From NCBI RefSeq assembly GCF_014137975.1, contig NZ_JACGWZ010000001.1, positions 248,001 to 312,000 of the forward strand: a DNA stretch of 64,000 nucleotides, in the 5' to 3' direction. Below the pieces are notes generated by a model. The model ran no database searches, was not told the origin of the DNA, and worked only from the letters and a program-made list of their open reading frames with translations. The stretch is from Halosaccharopolyspora lacisalsi (GTDB lineage Bacteria > Actinomycetota > Actinomycetes > Mycobacteriales > Pseudonocardiaceae). Made by a program: the position numbers and the translations under genes. Of the stretch, positions 34,309 to 43,348 are shown in pieces. How positions within the stretch are numbered: position 1 is the first letter of the stretch; every line of letters starts with the position of its first letter.

Positions 34309-35602
34309 CCGCGTCCCCCGTGCCCTCGGCCGCGGCGGCCGTCTCCTCGCTGTCGGGGAGCCCGCCCTCGCGCCAGTTCTCCGGCAGCAGGTGGTCCAGG
34401 AGGTCGTCGACGGTCACCGCGCCGATGAGGTGCTCCTGGTCGTCGAGCACCGGGCCGCAGACCAGGTTGTAGGCGGCGAAGTAGCGGGTGACCTCGGTCA
34501 GCGTCGCCGTCGACGGCAGGCTGGCCAGGTCGGTGTCCAGCGCCCCGGCCACCAGGGTCGACGGTGGTTCGCGCAGCAGCCGCTGAATGTGGACGCATCC
34601 GAGGTAGCGGCCGGTGGGCGTCTCGGAGGGGGGGCGGCAGACGAACACCATGCTCGCCAGCCCCACCGGCAGTTCCGGATTGCGGACCATGGCCAGCGCC
34701 TCGGCGACGGTGGCGTCCGGACCGACGACGACCGGTTCGGGGGTCATGAGTCCGCCGGCGGTGTCGAAGGAGTACTCCAGGAGCCGCTTGACCGGAGCGG
34801 ACTCCTCCGGCGACATCAGCTCCAGCAGCCGCTCCTTGTCCCCTTCGGCCAGCTCGGCCAGCAGGTCGGCCGCGTCGTCCGGGTTCATCGCCTCCAGCAT
34901 GTCGGCGGCGCGTTCCTCGTGGAGGTGTTCGACCAGGTCCTTCTGGTCGTCCTCGGGCAGTTCCTCGACCACGTCGGCCAAGCGCTCGTCGTCGAGCGCC
35001 TCCGCGACCTCGTGGCGGCGCTTGGTGGGCAGTTCGTGCAGCGCGCTGGCGACGTCGACGGCTCGCATCGTGTCGAAGACGGTCAACAACTGGTTGACGT
35101 CCTGGGGCTGGCCGGTCAACTCCGCCACCGCGGGCCCGTTGACCTGGTCCCACTCGAGCACCTGCACGGGTCCGCGGCGCCCCAACCGCCCGGTGCGCTC
35201 CCGGACGGCGAGCTTGCCGATCCGCCAGTCCCGGGTACGGGTCTGCTCCAGCGCCGCGTCGATCAGCACGGCGGGGGTCTCCGACGCGGCCACCGTGACC
35301 CTGGCGTCGAGGAGCTGGCCGAGGACGAGGATCTCGTTGGGACGCTGGTGGAACTGGCGCATGTTCACGGTCCCGGTCGACAGCATGACCGCGTTCGCCT
35401 CGATACCGGTGACGCGCAGCATCGGCACGAAGATGCGGCGGCGGGTGGCCATCTCCGTGACCAGCCCGAGCACCCGGGGCGGCTGGTGGTCGGCACGCAG
35501 TCCCGCGACGACGTCGCGGACCCTGCCGATCGACTCGCCGTCCGGTCCGAACACGGCCAGTCCCGCCATCCGGGCCGCGAAGACTCTGGTCGTGCCTGCC
35601 AC
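34301..35602 (-). CDS. MgtE N-domain and CBS-domain protein without a transport domain
   Basis: A protein of about 433 residues: a PRC-barrel-like start (AVFGPDGESIGRVRDVVAGL), a second barrel-like region near 150, the all-helical MgtE N-domain (RRHEVAEALDDERLADVVEEL and similar repeats, about 200-310), then two CBS domains. MgtE Mg2+ channels have five membrane helices after the CBS pair; here the protein ends after CBS at a short acidic tail. So it looks like the sensor half of MgtE used alone, perhaps acting on the DUF1003 partner (inference). The GTG at 35602 follows TAGCCT by seven bases. Confidence 0.85.
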   Translation of the reverse strand: MAGTTRVFAARMAGLAVFGPDGESIGRVRDVVAGLRADHQPPRVLGLVTEMATRRRIFVPMLRVTGIEANAVMLSTGTVNMRQFHQRPNEILVLGQLLDARVTVAASETPAVLIDAALEQTRTRDWRIGKLAVRERTGRLGRRGPVQVLEWDQVNGPAVAELTGQPQDVNQLLTVFDTMRAVDVASALHELPTKRRHEVAEALDDERLADVVEELPEDDQKDLVEHLHEERAADMLEAMNPDDAADLLAELAEGDKERLLELMSPEESAPVKRLLEYSFDTAGGLMTPEPVVVGPDATVAEALAMVRNPELPVGLASMVFVCRPPSETPTGRYLGCVHIQRLLREPPSTLVAGALDTDLASLPSTATLTEVTRYFAAYNLVCGPVLDDQEHLIGAVTVDDLLDHLLPENWREGGLPDSEETAAAAEGTGDADA

Positions 35603-35757
35603 GCTGATCAGGCTAGTCGGTGCTGGCACCTCGGGCAGGCCGCTCGCCGCGGTCGCCGCTCGCGCGAAGCCGTGACGGTGACACGCGACATGCCCGTGCC
35701 GGGCGAGCGCGTGGTAGACACGGTGCGAACGTCGGACGTTCCCGAGGAGGCATCGCA

Positions 35758-36714
35758 ATGGTCGAGAGGCAGCGTTCGCGCCGCACCTGCCTGGCCGTGC
35801 CGGGCTCCAGCCCGAAGATGATCGGCAAGGCCAGGGGGCTGGACGTCGACCAGTTCTTCCTCGACCTGGAGGACGCGGTGGCCCCCGGGGCCAAGGACCA
35901 GGCCCGCGAGACGGTGATCGAGGCGCTGAACGCGGGTGGCTGGGACGGCAAGACCCGCACCGTGCGGGTCAACGATCTCGGTACCCGCTGGACCTACCGC
36001 GACGTGATCGAGGTCGTCGAGCGCGCCGGAGCGGAACTCGACACGATCATGCTGCCGAAGGTGCGCGGCACCGACGAGGTGCGCTGGCTCGATCTGACGC
36101 TGAACCAGCTGGAGACGGCGCTCGGACTTCCCGTGGGCGGAATCGGCATCGAGGCCCAGATCGAGGACGCCAGGGGACTGGTCGAAGTGGACGCCGTCGC
36201 GGCGGCCTCGTCGCGGCTGGAGACGCTCGTGTTCGGCCCGGCCGACTTCATGGCCTCGATCAACATGCGTTCGCTCGTGGTCGGCGAGCAACCGCCGGGC
36301 TACGACGTCGGCGACGCCTACCACTACACGCTGATGCGCCTGCTCATGGCCGCGCGGGCCCACGACCTCCAGGTGCTGGACGGGCCGTACCTGCAGATCA
36401 AGGACGTCGAGGGACTGCGGCGGGTGGCCGGGCGGTCGGCGGCACTGGGCTTCGACGGCAAGTGGGTGCTGCACCCCGACCAGGTCGAGGCCGTCAACGA
36501 GCTCTTCTCGCCGAGCCAGCGCGACTACGACCACGCGGAGAACATCCTGGAAGCCTACGAGTGGCACACCTCCGCGGCCGGAGGGATGCGCGGGGCGGCC
36601 ATGCTCGGTGACGAGATGATCGACGAGGCCTCCCGCAAGATGGCGCTGGTCGTCGCGGGCAAGGGGCGCGCGGCGGGACTCGAGCGAAGCGACCGCTGGA
36701 CGCCGCCGGACTGA
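35758..36714 (+). CDS. HpcH/HpaI (CitE-like) CoA-ester lyase
   Basis: A 318-residue TIM-barrel lyase. CitE-family motifs present: RTCLAVPGSSPKMIGKA near the start, FFLDLEDAVAPGAKDQAR (the metal-binding region), TIMLPKVRG and EAQIEDARGL. The length and the C-terminal GKWVLHPDQVEAVNELFSPS loop fit malyl-CoA or beta-methylmalyl-CoA lyases and CitE-like enzymes. It could cleave malyl-CoA, citramalyl-CoA or a similar ester; which one is not decided by sequence. ATG at 35758 has GAGGAGG nine bases upstream. It stands alone. Confidence 0.85.
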   Translation: MVERQRSRRTCLAVPGSSPKMIGKARGLDVDQFFLDLEDAVAPGAKDQARETVIEALNAGGWDGKTRTVRVNDLGTRWTYRDVIEVVERAGAELDTIMLPKVRGTDEVRWLDLTLNQLETALGLPVGGIGIEAQIEDARGLVEVDAVAAASSRLETLVFGPADFMASINMRSLVVGEQPPGYDVGDAYHYTLMRLLMAARAHDLQVLDGPYLQIKDVEGLRRVAGRSAALGFDGKWVLHPDQVEAVNELFSPSQRDYDHAENILEAYEWHTSAAGGMRGAAMLGDEMIDEASRKMALVVAGKGRAAGLERSDRWTPPD

Positions 36715-36801
36715 AGCCTCCACTCGGCCGTTCCGAGCGAGGTGTTCGCACGGTAGTTTTCCCGTCGCGAAGGCAGGTTTCGAGCGAGGGCGGGTTCGGC
36801 G

Positions 36802-39800
36802 ATGACCTCGGACACGGACGGGCGCGATCAGCGACAGCTGCGGCTGGCGCTGGGGATGCGCGGTGGGGCCAGCATGGCGGTGTGGATCGGCGGCGCGGTC
36901 GCCGAGATCGACCACTTGCGCGAGGCGATGGCCGATCCCGAGACCGGGCAGCCGGACCCGTCCCCCTGGGCGAGACTGGCCCGGCTCGCCGGGTACGAGT
37001 CCGTGGACGTCGACGTCCTGGCCGGTGCCTCGGCGGGAGGTCTCAACGCCACCCTGCTGTCGGCCTCGCTCGTCTACGGAATGCCGTTCGACTCGATGCG
37101 GCAGACCTGGGTGCGGCTGGCGGACCTGGAGGCGATGGCCCGGCCGGTGCCGAAGTTCTGGAACCGGCGTCCCCGATCGCTGCTGGAGGGCGACGCCTAC
37201 TTCCGCCCCGAGCTGGCCCGCACGCTGCTCGACCGGATTCCGCCGTCCGAGCAAGCGCGCTCCGGCAGACTGGACACGCTGCTCACGGCGACCCTGCTGG
37301 AGCCGGTGGCGCGGCACGATCTCGACGGCAACGCCGAGCCGATCCTCACGCAACGCCGCCGTGCCTCCTTCCGGTTCCGCCATCGGGGCCGCCCGGGTCA
37401 CCCGCTGTCCGACTTCGGTGACACCGAACGGCTCACCACCACGGTGGAACAGCTCGCCCAGGCGGCTCGCACCACCTCGTCGTTCCCGGTGGCCTTCGAA
37501 CCCGGCGAGATCCACTCCGCCCGCGGCGACCCGCCGCGGGGCGTGCCGAACATGTACGGCCTGTTCTCCGAGACCGCCGCGTCCACCGATTCACCGACGT
37601 ACCGGGTTTTCGACGGCGGGGTGCTCGACAACATTCCGGTGACCGCGGCGATCCGCTCGATCACCGGGTCGATGGCCGACCGGCCCGTGGACCGCTGGCT
37701 GCTGTATCTGAATCCCGATCCGGCCACCGACGACGCGGGACGGCGTCACCGGCGGTGGTTCGCGCTCCCGGTCGCGCTGGCCGCGTTGCGGGCCAGGTCG
37801 GGGCAGGAGAGCCTGCTGTCCGATCTCGAAGCCCTGCACCGGCACAACGACTCGGTCCAACGTGGGGAGATGCGCCGGCGGGCTCTGTACGCAGGGTTGA
37901 ACTCCGCGTCACCGCGGGAGCGCGCCGGTGAGCTCGCGCGGCGCGTGGAGGTGGTGCGTGACGAGCACGCGCTGGTGCGGGCGGAACTGGACGCGCGAAC
38001 GGTCCGCGACATCCTGACCGATCCGAACAAGCAGGAGGAGAGCCCACTCCTCGAGCCGGTGGCCGGGGATCCGCTCGAAGGCTGGCCGTCGCGGGTTCGC
38101 GACGAGTTGGGGACGCGGCTGTCCGAGCGGTTCGCCCACCGCGCCGGGACGGACCCCCGGACGGTCCTCGACGGGGTGCGCAGTCTGCTGTCCGGTGTGG
38201 ACGAGTGCCTCGGTTGGGCGCGGGACGTCGAGCACCGCACGGCTCACCCCCGGGAGGTCGGGAACTGCAAGGCGGCGCTGTACCGGCTGCGGACGGTCGG
38301 CGAGTTGCTGCACGGGCACGGCGACCGGTACTGGATCACGGGCGCGCGACTGGAACCGATCACCCAGTTCGCCGAGCTCGACGACTGGACGGACCGGGTG
38401 CTGGAGCGCCGGCTGCGGCTGTGGCACCACCTGCCCGCTCCGGTCGGGCCGCTGCTGGCCGCCGTGCTGGCCGCGGTCGAGGAGGAGGACGGGCTGCCGG
38501 GGCAGTGGTTCCAGCAGGCCCTGACCGACCTCGCCGCCGAGCTGTCCTCCATCGTGGACTCCTCCGGTGCGGACGCCGCCGCGAGCAACGACGACCACGT
38601 CGACGCGGTCGCCGAGGCCACCGCGGTGCTGAACCGGATCGCGGTCCGGCTGGCCGCCGTGGCGCCGGAGCGCGACACGATCACCGAACCCCACGAAGTC
38701 GGCTACTCCCTGCTCGAACAGGAGCCGGCTGAGCAGTTGACCGCGGTGCTGCGCCGGTTGGTGATACTCACGGTGCCCTTGGAGGTCGACGGTGTCCGGG
38801 GTTCACGCATCAAGTTCCTGCGGGTGACCAGCGACGCGGACACACCGCTGCCGTTCGACGCGCTCCTCACCCGCGGACACGTGAATACGGCGGACAAGGT
38901 GCGGGGATCCACCCTCGGCGGCTTCGCCGCGTTCCTGTCGGCGAAGTGGCGAGCCAACGACTGGATGTGGGGGCGGATGGACTCCGCGTCCACCCTCGTC
39001 GACCTGCTCCTCGATCCGGAGCGCCTCGTGCGGTACAACGCCGAGCTCGGTGCCGAGGGCCTCGGCGACGCCATCCAGGCCGTGGTCAGTCGCCCCACGC
39101 CGGCGGAGGGGCGCAACGGCGAGCAGACCAGGCGGTGGCGGGAGTTCCTCGCCGAACGCTGGGCCGATCGTGCCGGCGAGGTCCGCGCCGAGCTCGACGC
39201 GCTGTTCGAGCGGCCCGGGGGGCGGCATCCGCTGACCGAGACCAGGAAGGTCGTCCTCGAGCGTCTCCAGTGGACGATCGCGGCGGCCGAGGTCCCGTTC
39301 GTGACGGAGGTGAGCTCCGGTGCGGCTCCCGACGCGAGCCCGACTCCGGTGGCCGCGGAACCGAACCGGTTGGCCACCGACGTGCGGAGCTACGACGTCG
39401 GGCGGCAGCGGGTCGACGACCTCGGTGAGCGGCGCAGGGCCTCGACGGCGACCCGGTTCGCGCTGATCGCCTACCGAGCCGTCGTCCCCGGCCGACGCGG
39501 TGTGGCCGCGTCGCTGGCCAGGTGCGCCATGACGGTGCTGAAGCCGGTGGTGATGGCCGTCGTGTTCGCCTTCGCCGCCCCGCTGCGTGCGGCGGCGGTG
39601 TCCTTCGCCGCCGCCACGGGGGTGGCGTTGACGGCGGATTCGGTGCCCGCGACCCGGTCGGTCCTGCTCGACCTGGCGGGATCGTCGTTCGGGCACGGCG
39701 CCTACGTCGCGGCGGCGCTGGCCGTGCTCGCCGCCCCGTGGTTGGGCTGGCAGCTCGCCGGGCGGACGAGCCGGGGTCCGGCGCGGTGGGGAGTGGCACT

Positions 39801-40131
39801 GGTCGCGGCGGCGGTACTGATCGTGCTGGGGTACTGGCCGCTGAGCACGGGGATCCGGATCGGTCCGGTCGTGCTCGCGGCCCTGGCCGTGGCGCTGACC
39901 TGGTTCGCGACCCTGGCCTACCGTCCCGGTGGCAGGATCGCGGCCACCGGGCTCACGGCGATCGTGCTGGTCGCGTCGCTGTGGGGGCTGATGGCGGGGG
40001 TGTTCTCCGTCGGCGGATGGGTCCTCGTCTCCTTCGCGGCGAGCGCTTATGCCCACATGCTGTTGCAGAGCACTGTCGACGTCCTGCGCCCGCGGCCCCG
40101 TTCCGAGCGGTCCGCGACCGAGGGCTCGTGA
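36802..40131 (+). CDS. Large patatin-like phospholipase with C-terminal membrane segment
   Basis: A 1,109-residue protein. The patatin oxyanion loop MRGGASMAVWIGG (about 19-31), the nucleophile GASAG (Ser 77) and the catalytic Asp in FDGGVLDN (about residue 271) are intact, so lipid acyl hydrolase activity is expected. A long helical region follows (about 330-880, DUF3376-like), then six or so membrane helices in the last 200 residues. The protein resembles the patatin-related proteins seen in actinobacteria. It may act on membrane lipids from the inner face. The ATG is preceded by a GCGAGGGC sequence. No neighbour suggests a pathway. Confidence 0.87.
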   Translation: MTSDTDGRDQRQLRLALGMRGGASMAVWIGGAVAEIDHLREAMADPETGQPDPSPWARLARLAGYESVDVDVLAGASAGGLNATLLSASLVYGMPFDSMRQTWVRLADLEAMARPVPKFWNRRPRSLLEGDAYFRPELARTLLDRIPPSEQARSGRLDTLLTATLLEPVARHDLDGNAEPILTQRRRASFRFRHRGRPGHPLSDFGDTERLTTTVEQLAQAARTTSSFPVAFEPGEIHSARGDPPRGVPNMYGLFSETAASTDSPTYRVFDGGVLDNIPVTAAIRSITGSMADRPVDRWLLYLNPDPATDDAGRRHRRWFALPVALAALRARSGQESLLSDLEALHRHNDSVQRGEMRRRALYAGLNSASPRERAGELARRVEVVRDEHALVRAELDARTVRDILTDPNKQEESPLLEPVAGDPLEGWPSRVRDELGTRLSERFAHRAGTDPRTVLDGVRSLLSGVDECLGWARDVEHRTAHPREVGNCKAALYRLRTVGELLHGHGDRYWITGARLEPITQFAELDDWTDRVLERRLRLWHHLPAPVGPLLAAVLAAVEEEDGLPGQWFQQALTDLAAELSSIVDSSGADAAASNDDHVDAVAEATAVLNRIAVRLAAVAPERDTITEPHEVGYSLLEQEPAEQLTAVLRRLVILTVPLEVDGVRGSRIKFLRVTSDADTPLPFDALLTRGHVNTADKVRGSTLGGFAAFLSAKWRANDWMWGRMDSASTLVDLLLDPERLVRYNAELGAEGLGDAIQAVVSRPTPAEGRNGEQTRRWREFLAERWADRAGEVRAELDALFERPGGRHPLTETRKVVLERLQWTIAAAEVPFVTEVSSGAAPDASPTPVAAEPNRLATDVRSYDVGRQRVDDLGERRRASTATRFALIAYRAVVPGRRGVAASLARCAMTVLKPVVMAVVFAFAAPLRAAAVSFAAATGVALTADSVPATRSVLLDLAGSSFGHGAYVAAALAVLAAPWLGWQLAGRTSRGPARWGVALVAAAVLIVLGYWPLSTGIRIGPVVLAALAVALTWFATLAYRPGGRIAATGLTAIVLVASLWGLMAGVFSVGGWVLVSFAASAYAHMLLQSTVDVLRPRPRSERSATEGS

Positions 40132-40442
40132 GTTTCGCGACTCCGTCCGCGTGATCGGTGCCGTGGTCCGGGAGCCCCGCATACGCTGTGACCACGATGA
40201 TCGATCGGGCAGGTATAGGCACGGATGCGAGGGGGTACTCTCGGTGTGAGACGGGACTCGCCCACGTCGGGCGGGCCCTGCGGTGCCACGCTGCGCCGGG
40301 CCCCGCGCCGCGCCGGGTGGCACCTCGCCATGACCATACCGCCGTACCCGTATCGCCGTACCCGTACCGATGTGCCGCACAGCCCCATGACCACTGCCGA
40401 GCCACCCGAATCCGGGTAGCCAGTTCCACGGAGGTGTCAACG
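40132..40442. other. Intergenic region with a 14-base tandem repeat
   Basis: These 311 bases hold no convincing gene. CGCCGTACCCGTAT is repeated twice in tandem, with one change (40340-40367). GGAGG at 40430-40434 is the ribosome-binding site for the next gene. Confidence 0.4.
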
Positions 40443-40958
40443 GTGTCCAGCCCGTTTTCCGGCTCCGCCCGGTCGACGCCGGGCGGCCCGAACCTTCCCA
40501 CTCCGCCGACGGGTTGGCCCATCGGCTCGTACGGCAAGTACGAGGAGGCCCAGCGTGCGGTCGACCACCTGGCCGACAACGAGTTCCCGGTCCAGGAGGT
40601 CACCATCGTCGGTGTGGACCTGATGCTCGTCGAGCGCGTCACCGGTCGGCTGACCTGGGCGCGCGTGCTCGCTCAGGGTGCGGGTTCCGGCGCGTGGCTC
40701 GGTCTGTTCGTCGGCCTGTTGCTGACGATCTTCTCCACCCAGGCGACCTGGATCTCCCCGCTGCTGGTCGGCGTGGTCGCCGGTGCGGTCTTCGGCATGG
40801 TCTTCGCCGCCATCAGCTACGCCGCGATGCGGGGCCGTCGCGACTTCTCCTCGGCCAGCCAGCTCGTCGCCGGGCGTTACGACGTGCTGGCCCAGCCCGA
40901 CCACGCCGAACAGGGCCGCGAGATGCTCGCCCGCCTGGCCATGCGTCCGGCCCAGTGA
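40443..40958 (+). CDS. General stress protein 17M-like membrane protein
   Basis: A 171-residue protein with a GSP17M/YflT-type N-terminal domain (PIGSYGKYEEAQRAVDHLADNEF, VQEVTIVGVDLMLVERVTGRL) and two membrane helices (about 85-135) with Gly-rich packing, then a short C-terminal alpha/beta segment. Family members are general stress proteins of unknown mechanism; a close mycobacterial relative is found near the mrp/DUF1003 genes. GTG at 40443 has GGAGG eight bases upstream; an in-frame GTG at 40434 overlaps that site and is less likely. Confidence 0.82.
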   Translation: MSSPFSGSARSTPGGPNLPTPPTGWPIGSYGKYEEAQRAVDHLADNEFPVQEVTIVGVDLMLVERVTGRLTWARVLAQGAGSGAWLGLFVGLLLTIFSTQATWISPLLVGVVAGAVFGMVFAAISYAAMRGRRDFSSASQLVAGRYDVLAQPDHAEQGREMLARLAMRPAQ

Positions 40959-41035
40959 GGTCGTGACAGCGGGCGGTCGTGACGACGCGGTCACGCGCGA
41001 AGCCGCGTCACCGCCGCCCCGCGGACGGGTGAAGA

Positions 41036-41536
41036 TCACCCTTCCGCGTCCTCGGCGCCGTTGGCCGTGCGGAGGGTGCGCATGGCCGTGGCCAGGGACG
41101 CGGACATCTCCGTGCCCAGCGGATCCAGCACGCGATGACGCAGGATCTCGGCGCAGGCCCGCCTGGACCGCTCGGCGGTGTCGCGTCCGTGCTCGGTGAG
41201 CACGGCGTAGGTGACCCGGCGGTCGTGCTCGCAGGGCTCGCGCCGGATCAGCCCCGCGGCCACCAGGCGGTCGGCGACCTTGGTGAATCCCCCGCTGCTG
41301 AGTGCGGCCTCGTGGGCCAGGCGGGTCATCGGTAACCGGTGCTCGGGGGAGCGGACCAGGCGCAGCAGGATGTCGAAGGCCGCTGGGGTGAGATCGAAGC
41401 GCCGTCCGATCTCGGTCATCAGCCGCTCCTGAGTGACGTGGTAGCCCTCGATGACCAGGCCCCACCAGGTGACGATCTCGTCGTCACCGGTGTCGGGGGC
41501 TTCCTCGGCGTTCACTGCCAGCTCCTCTCGCCGCAT
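41036..41536 (-). CDS. MarR-family regulator, probable MhqR-like repressor of the adjacent operon
   Basis: A 166-residue MarR protein. The winged-helix part (RLPMTRLAHEAALSSGGFTKVADRLVAAGLIRR, wing HDRRVTYAVLTEHG) is flanked by dimerisation helices. It is divergent from a quinone-detoxification operon whose promoter carries an 11-bp inverted repeat, so it very probably represses that operon and itself. In Bacillus the equivalent MhqR controls mhqNOD in response to quinones and hydroquinones; here orthology is an inference. The ATG at 41536 starts after GAGAGG. Confidence 0.88.
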   Translation of the reverse strand: MRREELAVNAEEAPDTGDDEIVTWWGLVIEGYHVTQERLMTEIGRRFDLTPAAFDILLRLVRSPEHRLPMTRLAHEAALSSGGFTKVADRLVAAGLIRREPCEHDRRVTYAVLTEHGRDTAERSRRACAEILRHRVLDPLGTEMSASLATAMRTLRTANGAEDAEG

Positions 41537-41580
41537 GGTGGCACCTCTCGACCGTACCGCCCGGACTTTTCGGGTGAAAC

Positions 41581-41616
41581 CTCTTACCTGCCTGAGAAGT
41601 ATCTTGCAGGAAAGAG
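41581..41616. promoter_or_regulatory. Operator for the MarR regulator, overlapping the wrbA promoter
   Basis: An inverted repeat with 11-base arms (CTCTTACCTGC at 41581-41591 and GCAGGAAAGAG at 41606-41616, 10 of 11 matching) and a 14-base spacer. The right arm overlaps a TTGCAG -35 (41604-41609) that is 17 bases from TAGTGT (41627-41632). A similar -35/-10 pair may be read on the minus strand for the MarR gene (CTGCAA, 17, TAAGAG). The geometry suits repression of both genes. Confidence 0.65.
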
Positions 41617-41690
41617 TTTTTCTGGGTAGTGTCCGCCCCGACGGCCGGCCAGGTCCGTCTCCCCGCAGGACACGAAACAGGAGCGTTGTC

Positions 41691-42302
41691 ATGAGTGAGC
41701 CCGTCAAGCTCAGCGTCGTCTACTACTCCTCGACCGGGAACATCGCCGAGATCGCCAACGCGCTGGTGGCCGAAGCCGAGGCCGCCGGTGCCGAGGTGCG
41801 GCTGCGCAGGGCGCCCGAACTGGCTCCCGACGCGGCCGTCGACTCCAACCCGGCCTGGCGCGCCCACCTCGAGGCCACCCGCTCGGTACCCGAGGTGACC
41901 GCCGAGGACGTGGTGTGGGCCGACGCGGTGCTCTTCGGTTCGCCCACCCGCTACGGCAACATCGCCGCGCAGCTCAAGCAGTTCATCGACTCGCTGGGCG
42001 GTGAGTGGCAGCAGGGCCTGCTGGCCGACAAGGCCTACAGCGGGTTCACTTCCAGCGCCACCCAGCACGGCGGTCAGGAGTCGACGCTGTTGGCGCTGTA
42101 CAACTCGATCCACCACTTCGGCGGCATCATCGTCAGCCCCGGCTACACCGACGGTTCGAAGTTCGTCGACGGCAACCCCTACGGAACCAGCCACGTCGAT
42201 GCCCAGGGCGAGATCAAGGTGGGCGAGCAGACCCGCACGGCCGCCGCCGTGCAGGCCAAGCGCGTCGTCAGGGTCGCGGCAGCGCTCAAGGGAGCGGCCT
42301 GA
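41691..42302 (+). CDS. wrbA: NAD(P)H:quinone oxidoreductase, WrbA type
   Basis: A 203-residue flavodoxin-like quinone reductase. FMN-binding motifs SVVYYSSTGNIAEIA (near the start) and the loop GSPTRYGNIAAQLKQFID are those of WrbA (type IV) enzymes, which reduce quinones by two electrons. It leads an operon with a ring-cleaving dioxygenase and a hydrolase. ATG at 41691 has CAGGAG nine bases upstream. The promoter with the MarR operator lies 60 bases before it. Confidence 0.92.
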   Translation: MSEPVKLSVVYYSSTGNIAEIANALVAEAEAAGAEVRLRRAPELAPDAAVDSNPAWRAHLEATRSVPEVTAEDVVWADAVLFGSPTRYGNIAAQLKQFIDSLGGEWQQGLLADKAYSGFTSSATQHGGQESTLLALYNSIHHFGGIIVSPGYTDGSKFVDGNPYGTSHVDAQGEIKVGEQTRTAAAVQAKRVVRVAAALKGAA

Positions 42303-42379
42303 CCAGCGGTAGCGACGGAGTCGGGCGGTTCCGGCCGAAGCCGCCCGGCCTCCTCCCGGCAAGCCCCCAGGAGGGTGCC

Positions 42380-43348
42380 ATGACCATCGCGACCAATGGC
42401 CTGCACCACGTCACCGCCATCGCGGGTGACCCGCAGCGCAACGCCGACTTCTACCTGAAGACGCTGGGCCTGCGGCTGGTGAAGTCCACGGTGAACTTCG
42501 ACGACCCCGGTACCTACCACCTCTACTACGGCGACGAGGCCGGGCGCCCCGGTTCGCTGATGACCTTCTTCCCGTTCCGGGGAGCTCCGCGCGGCAGGCA
42601 GGGCACCGGCCAGGCCACCACGACCTCGTTCTCCGTGCCCGAGCACTCGATCGGCTGGTGGTACCGCCACCTCGAAAGCGTCGGTGTCGAGGTCGGCCGG
42701 ATCCAGAACCGCGACGGCGAGGACGTGCTGACGTTCCGCGACCCCGACGGGCTCGTGCTCTCGCTGGTCGCCCACCCCCAGGGCGATCCGCGCGCGCCCT
42801 GGGACAACGGCATCGTCCCCGCCGAGCACGGCATCCGCGGCCTGCACTCGGTGACCCTCTCGGTGTCCCGGGAGGAGGCCACCTTCGGGATGCTGAACAA
42901 GCTGGGACTGAACCTGGTCTCCGAGCAGGAGAACCGCTTCCGGTTCGCCGCCGCCGACGGCGGTCCCGGATCGTTCGTCGACGTGCTCGTGACTCCGCGG
43001 GAGCCCGAGGGATTGGTCGCGGCCGGGACGGTGCACCACGTGGCCTGGCGCGCTCCCGACCAGCCGACGCAGGCGACTTGGCGCGCGGAACTAGCGGAAA
43101 GCGGTGTTCGCCCGACCTCCATCCTGGACCGCCAGTACTTCCGGTCGGTCTACTTCCGCGAACCCGGCGGCACGCTGCTGGAAATCGCCACCGACGATCC
43201 CGGCTTCACCGCTGACGAGCCGCTGCTGGAGCTCGGTCGCGCACTTAAGCTTCCGCCGTGGCTGGAGCCCAGCCGCGAACAGATCGCGGCTGGGCTGCCT
43301 GCGCTGAACCTGCCCGCCGAGAACAACCCCGAGGAGTTGCCGGCATGA
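42380..43348 (+). CDS. VOC-family ring-cleaving dioxygenase, MhqO-like
   Basis: A 322-residue vicinal-oxygen-chelate protein with two glyoxalase-fold halves: LHHVTAIAGDPQRNADFY at the start and RGLHSVTLSVSREEATFG in the second half. Likely metal ligands are His in HHVT and the second-half VHHVAW, and Glu in GTLLEIATD. Such enzymes are annotated as ring-cleaving dioxygenases of hydroquinones (MhqO, LinE-like). The ATG has AGGAGG seven bases upstream. The stop overlaps the hydrolase start. It would cleave the quinol made by WrbA. Confidence 0.85.
   Translation: MTIATNGLHHVTAIAGDPQRNADFYLKTLGLRLVKSTVNFDDPGTYHLYYGDEAGRPGSLMTFFPFRGAPRGRQGTGQATTTSFSVPEHSIGWWYRHLESVGVEVGRIQNRDGEDVLTFRDPDGLVLSLVAHPQGDPRAPWDNGIVPAEHGIRGLHSVTLSVSREEATFGMLNKLGLNLVSEQENRFRFAAADGGPGSFVDVLVTPREPEGLVAAGTVHHVAWRAPDQPTQATWRAELAESGVRPTSILDRQYFRSVYFREPGGTLLEIATDDPGFTADEPLLELGRALKLPPWLEPSREQIAAGLPALNLPAENNPEELPA

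Noticed and set aside
40340-40367. Two-unit tandem repeat considered as a CRISPR or iteron start
   Set aside because: Only two 14-base units with no spacers and no cas or rep genes nearby.
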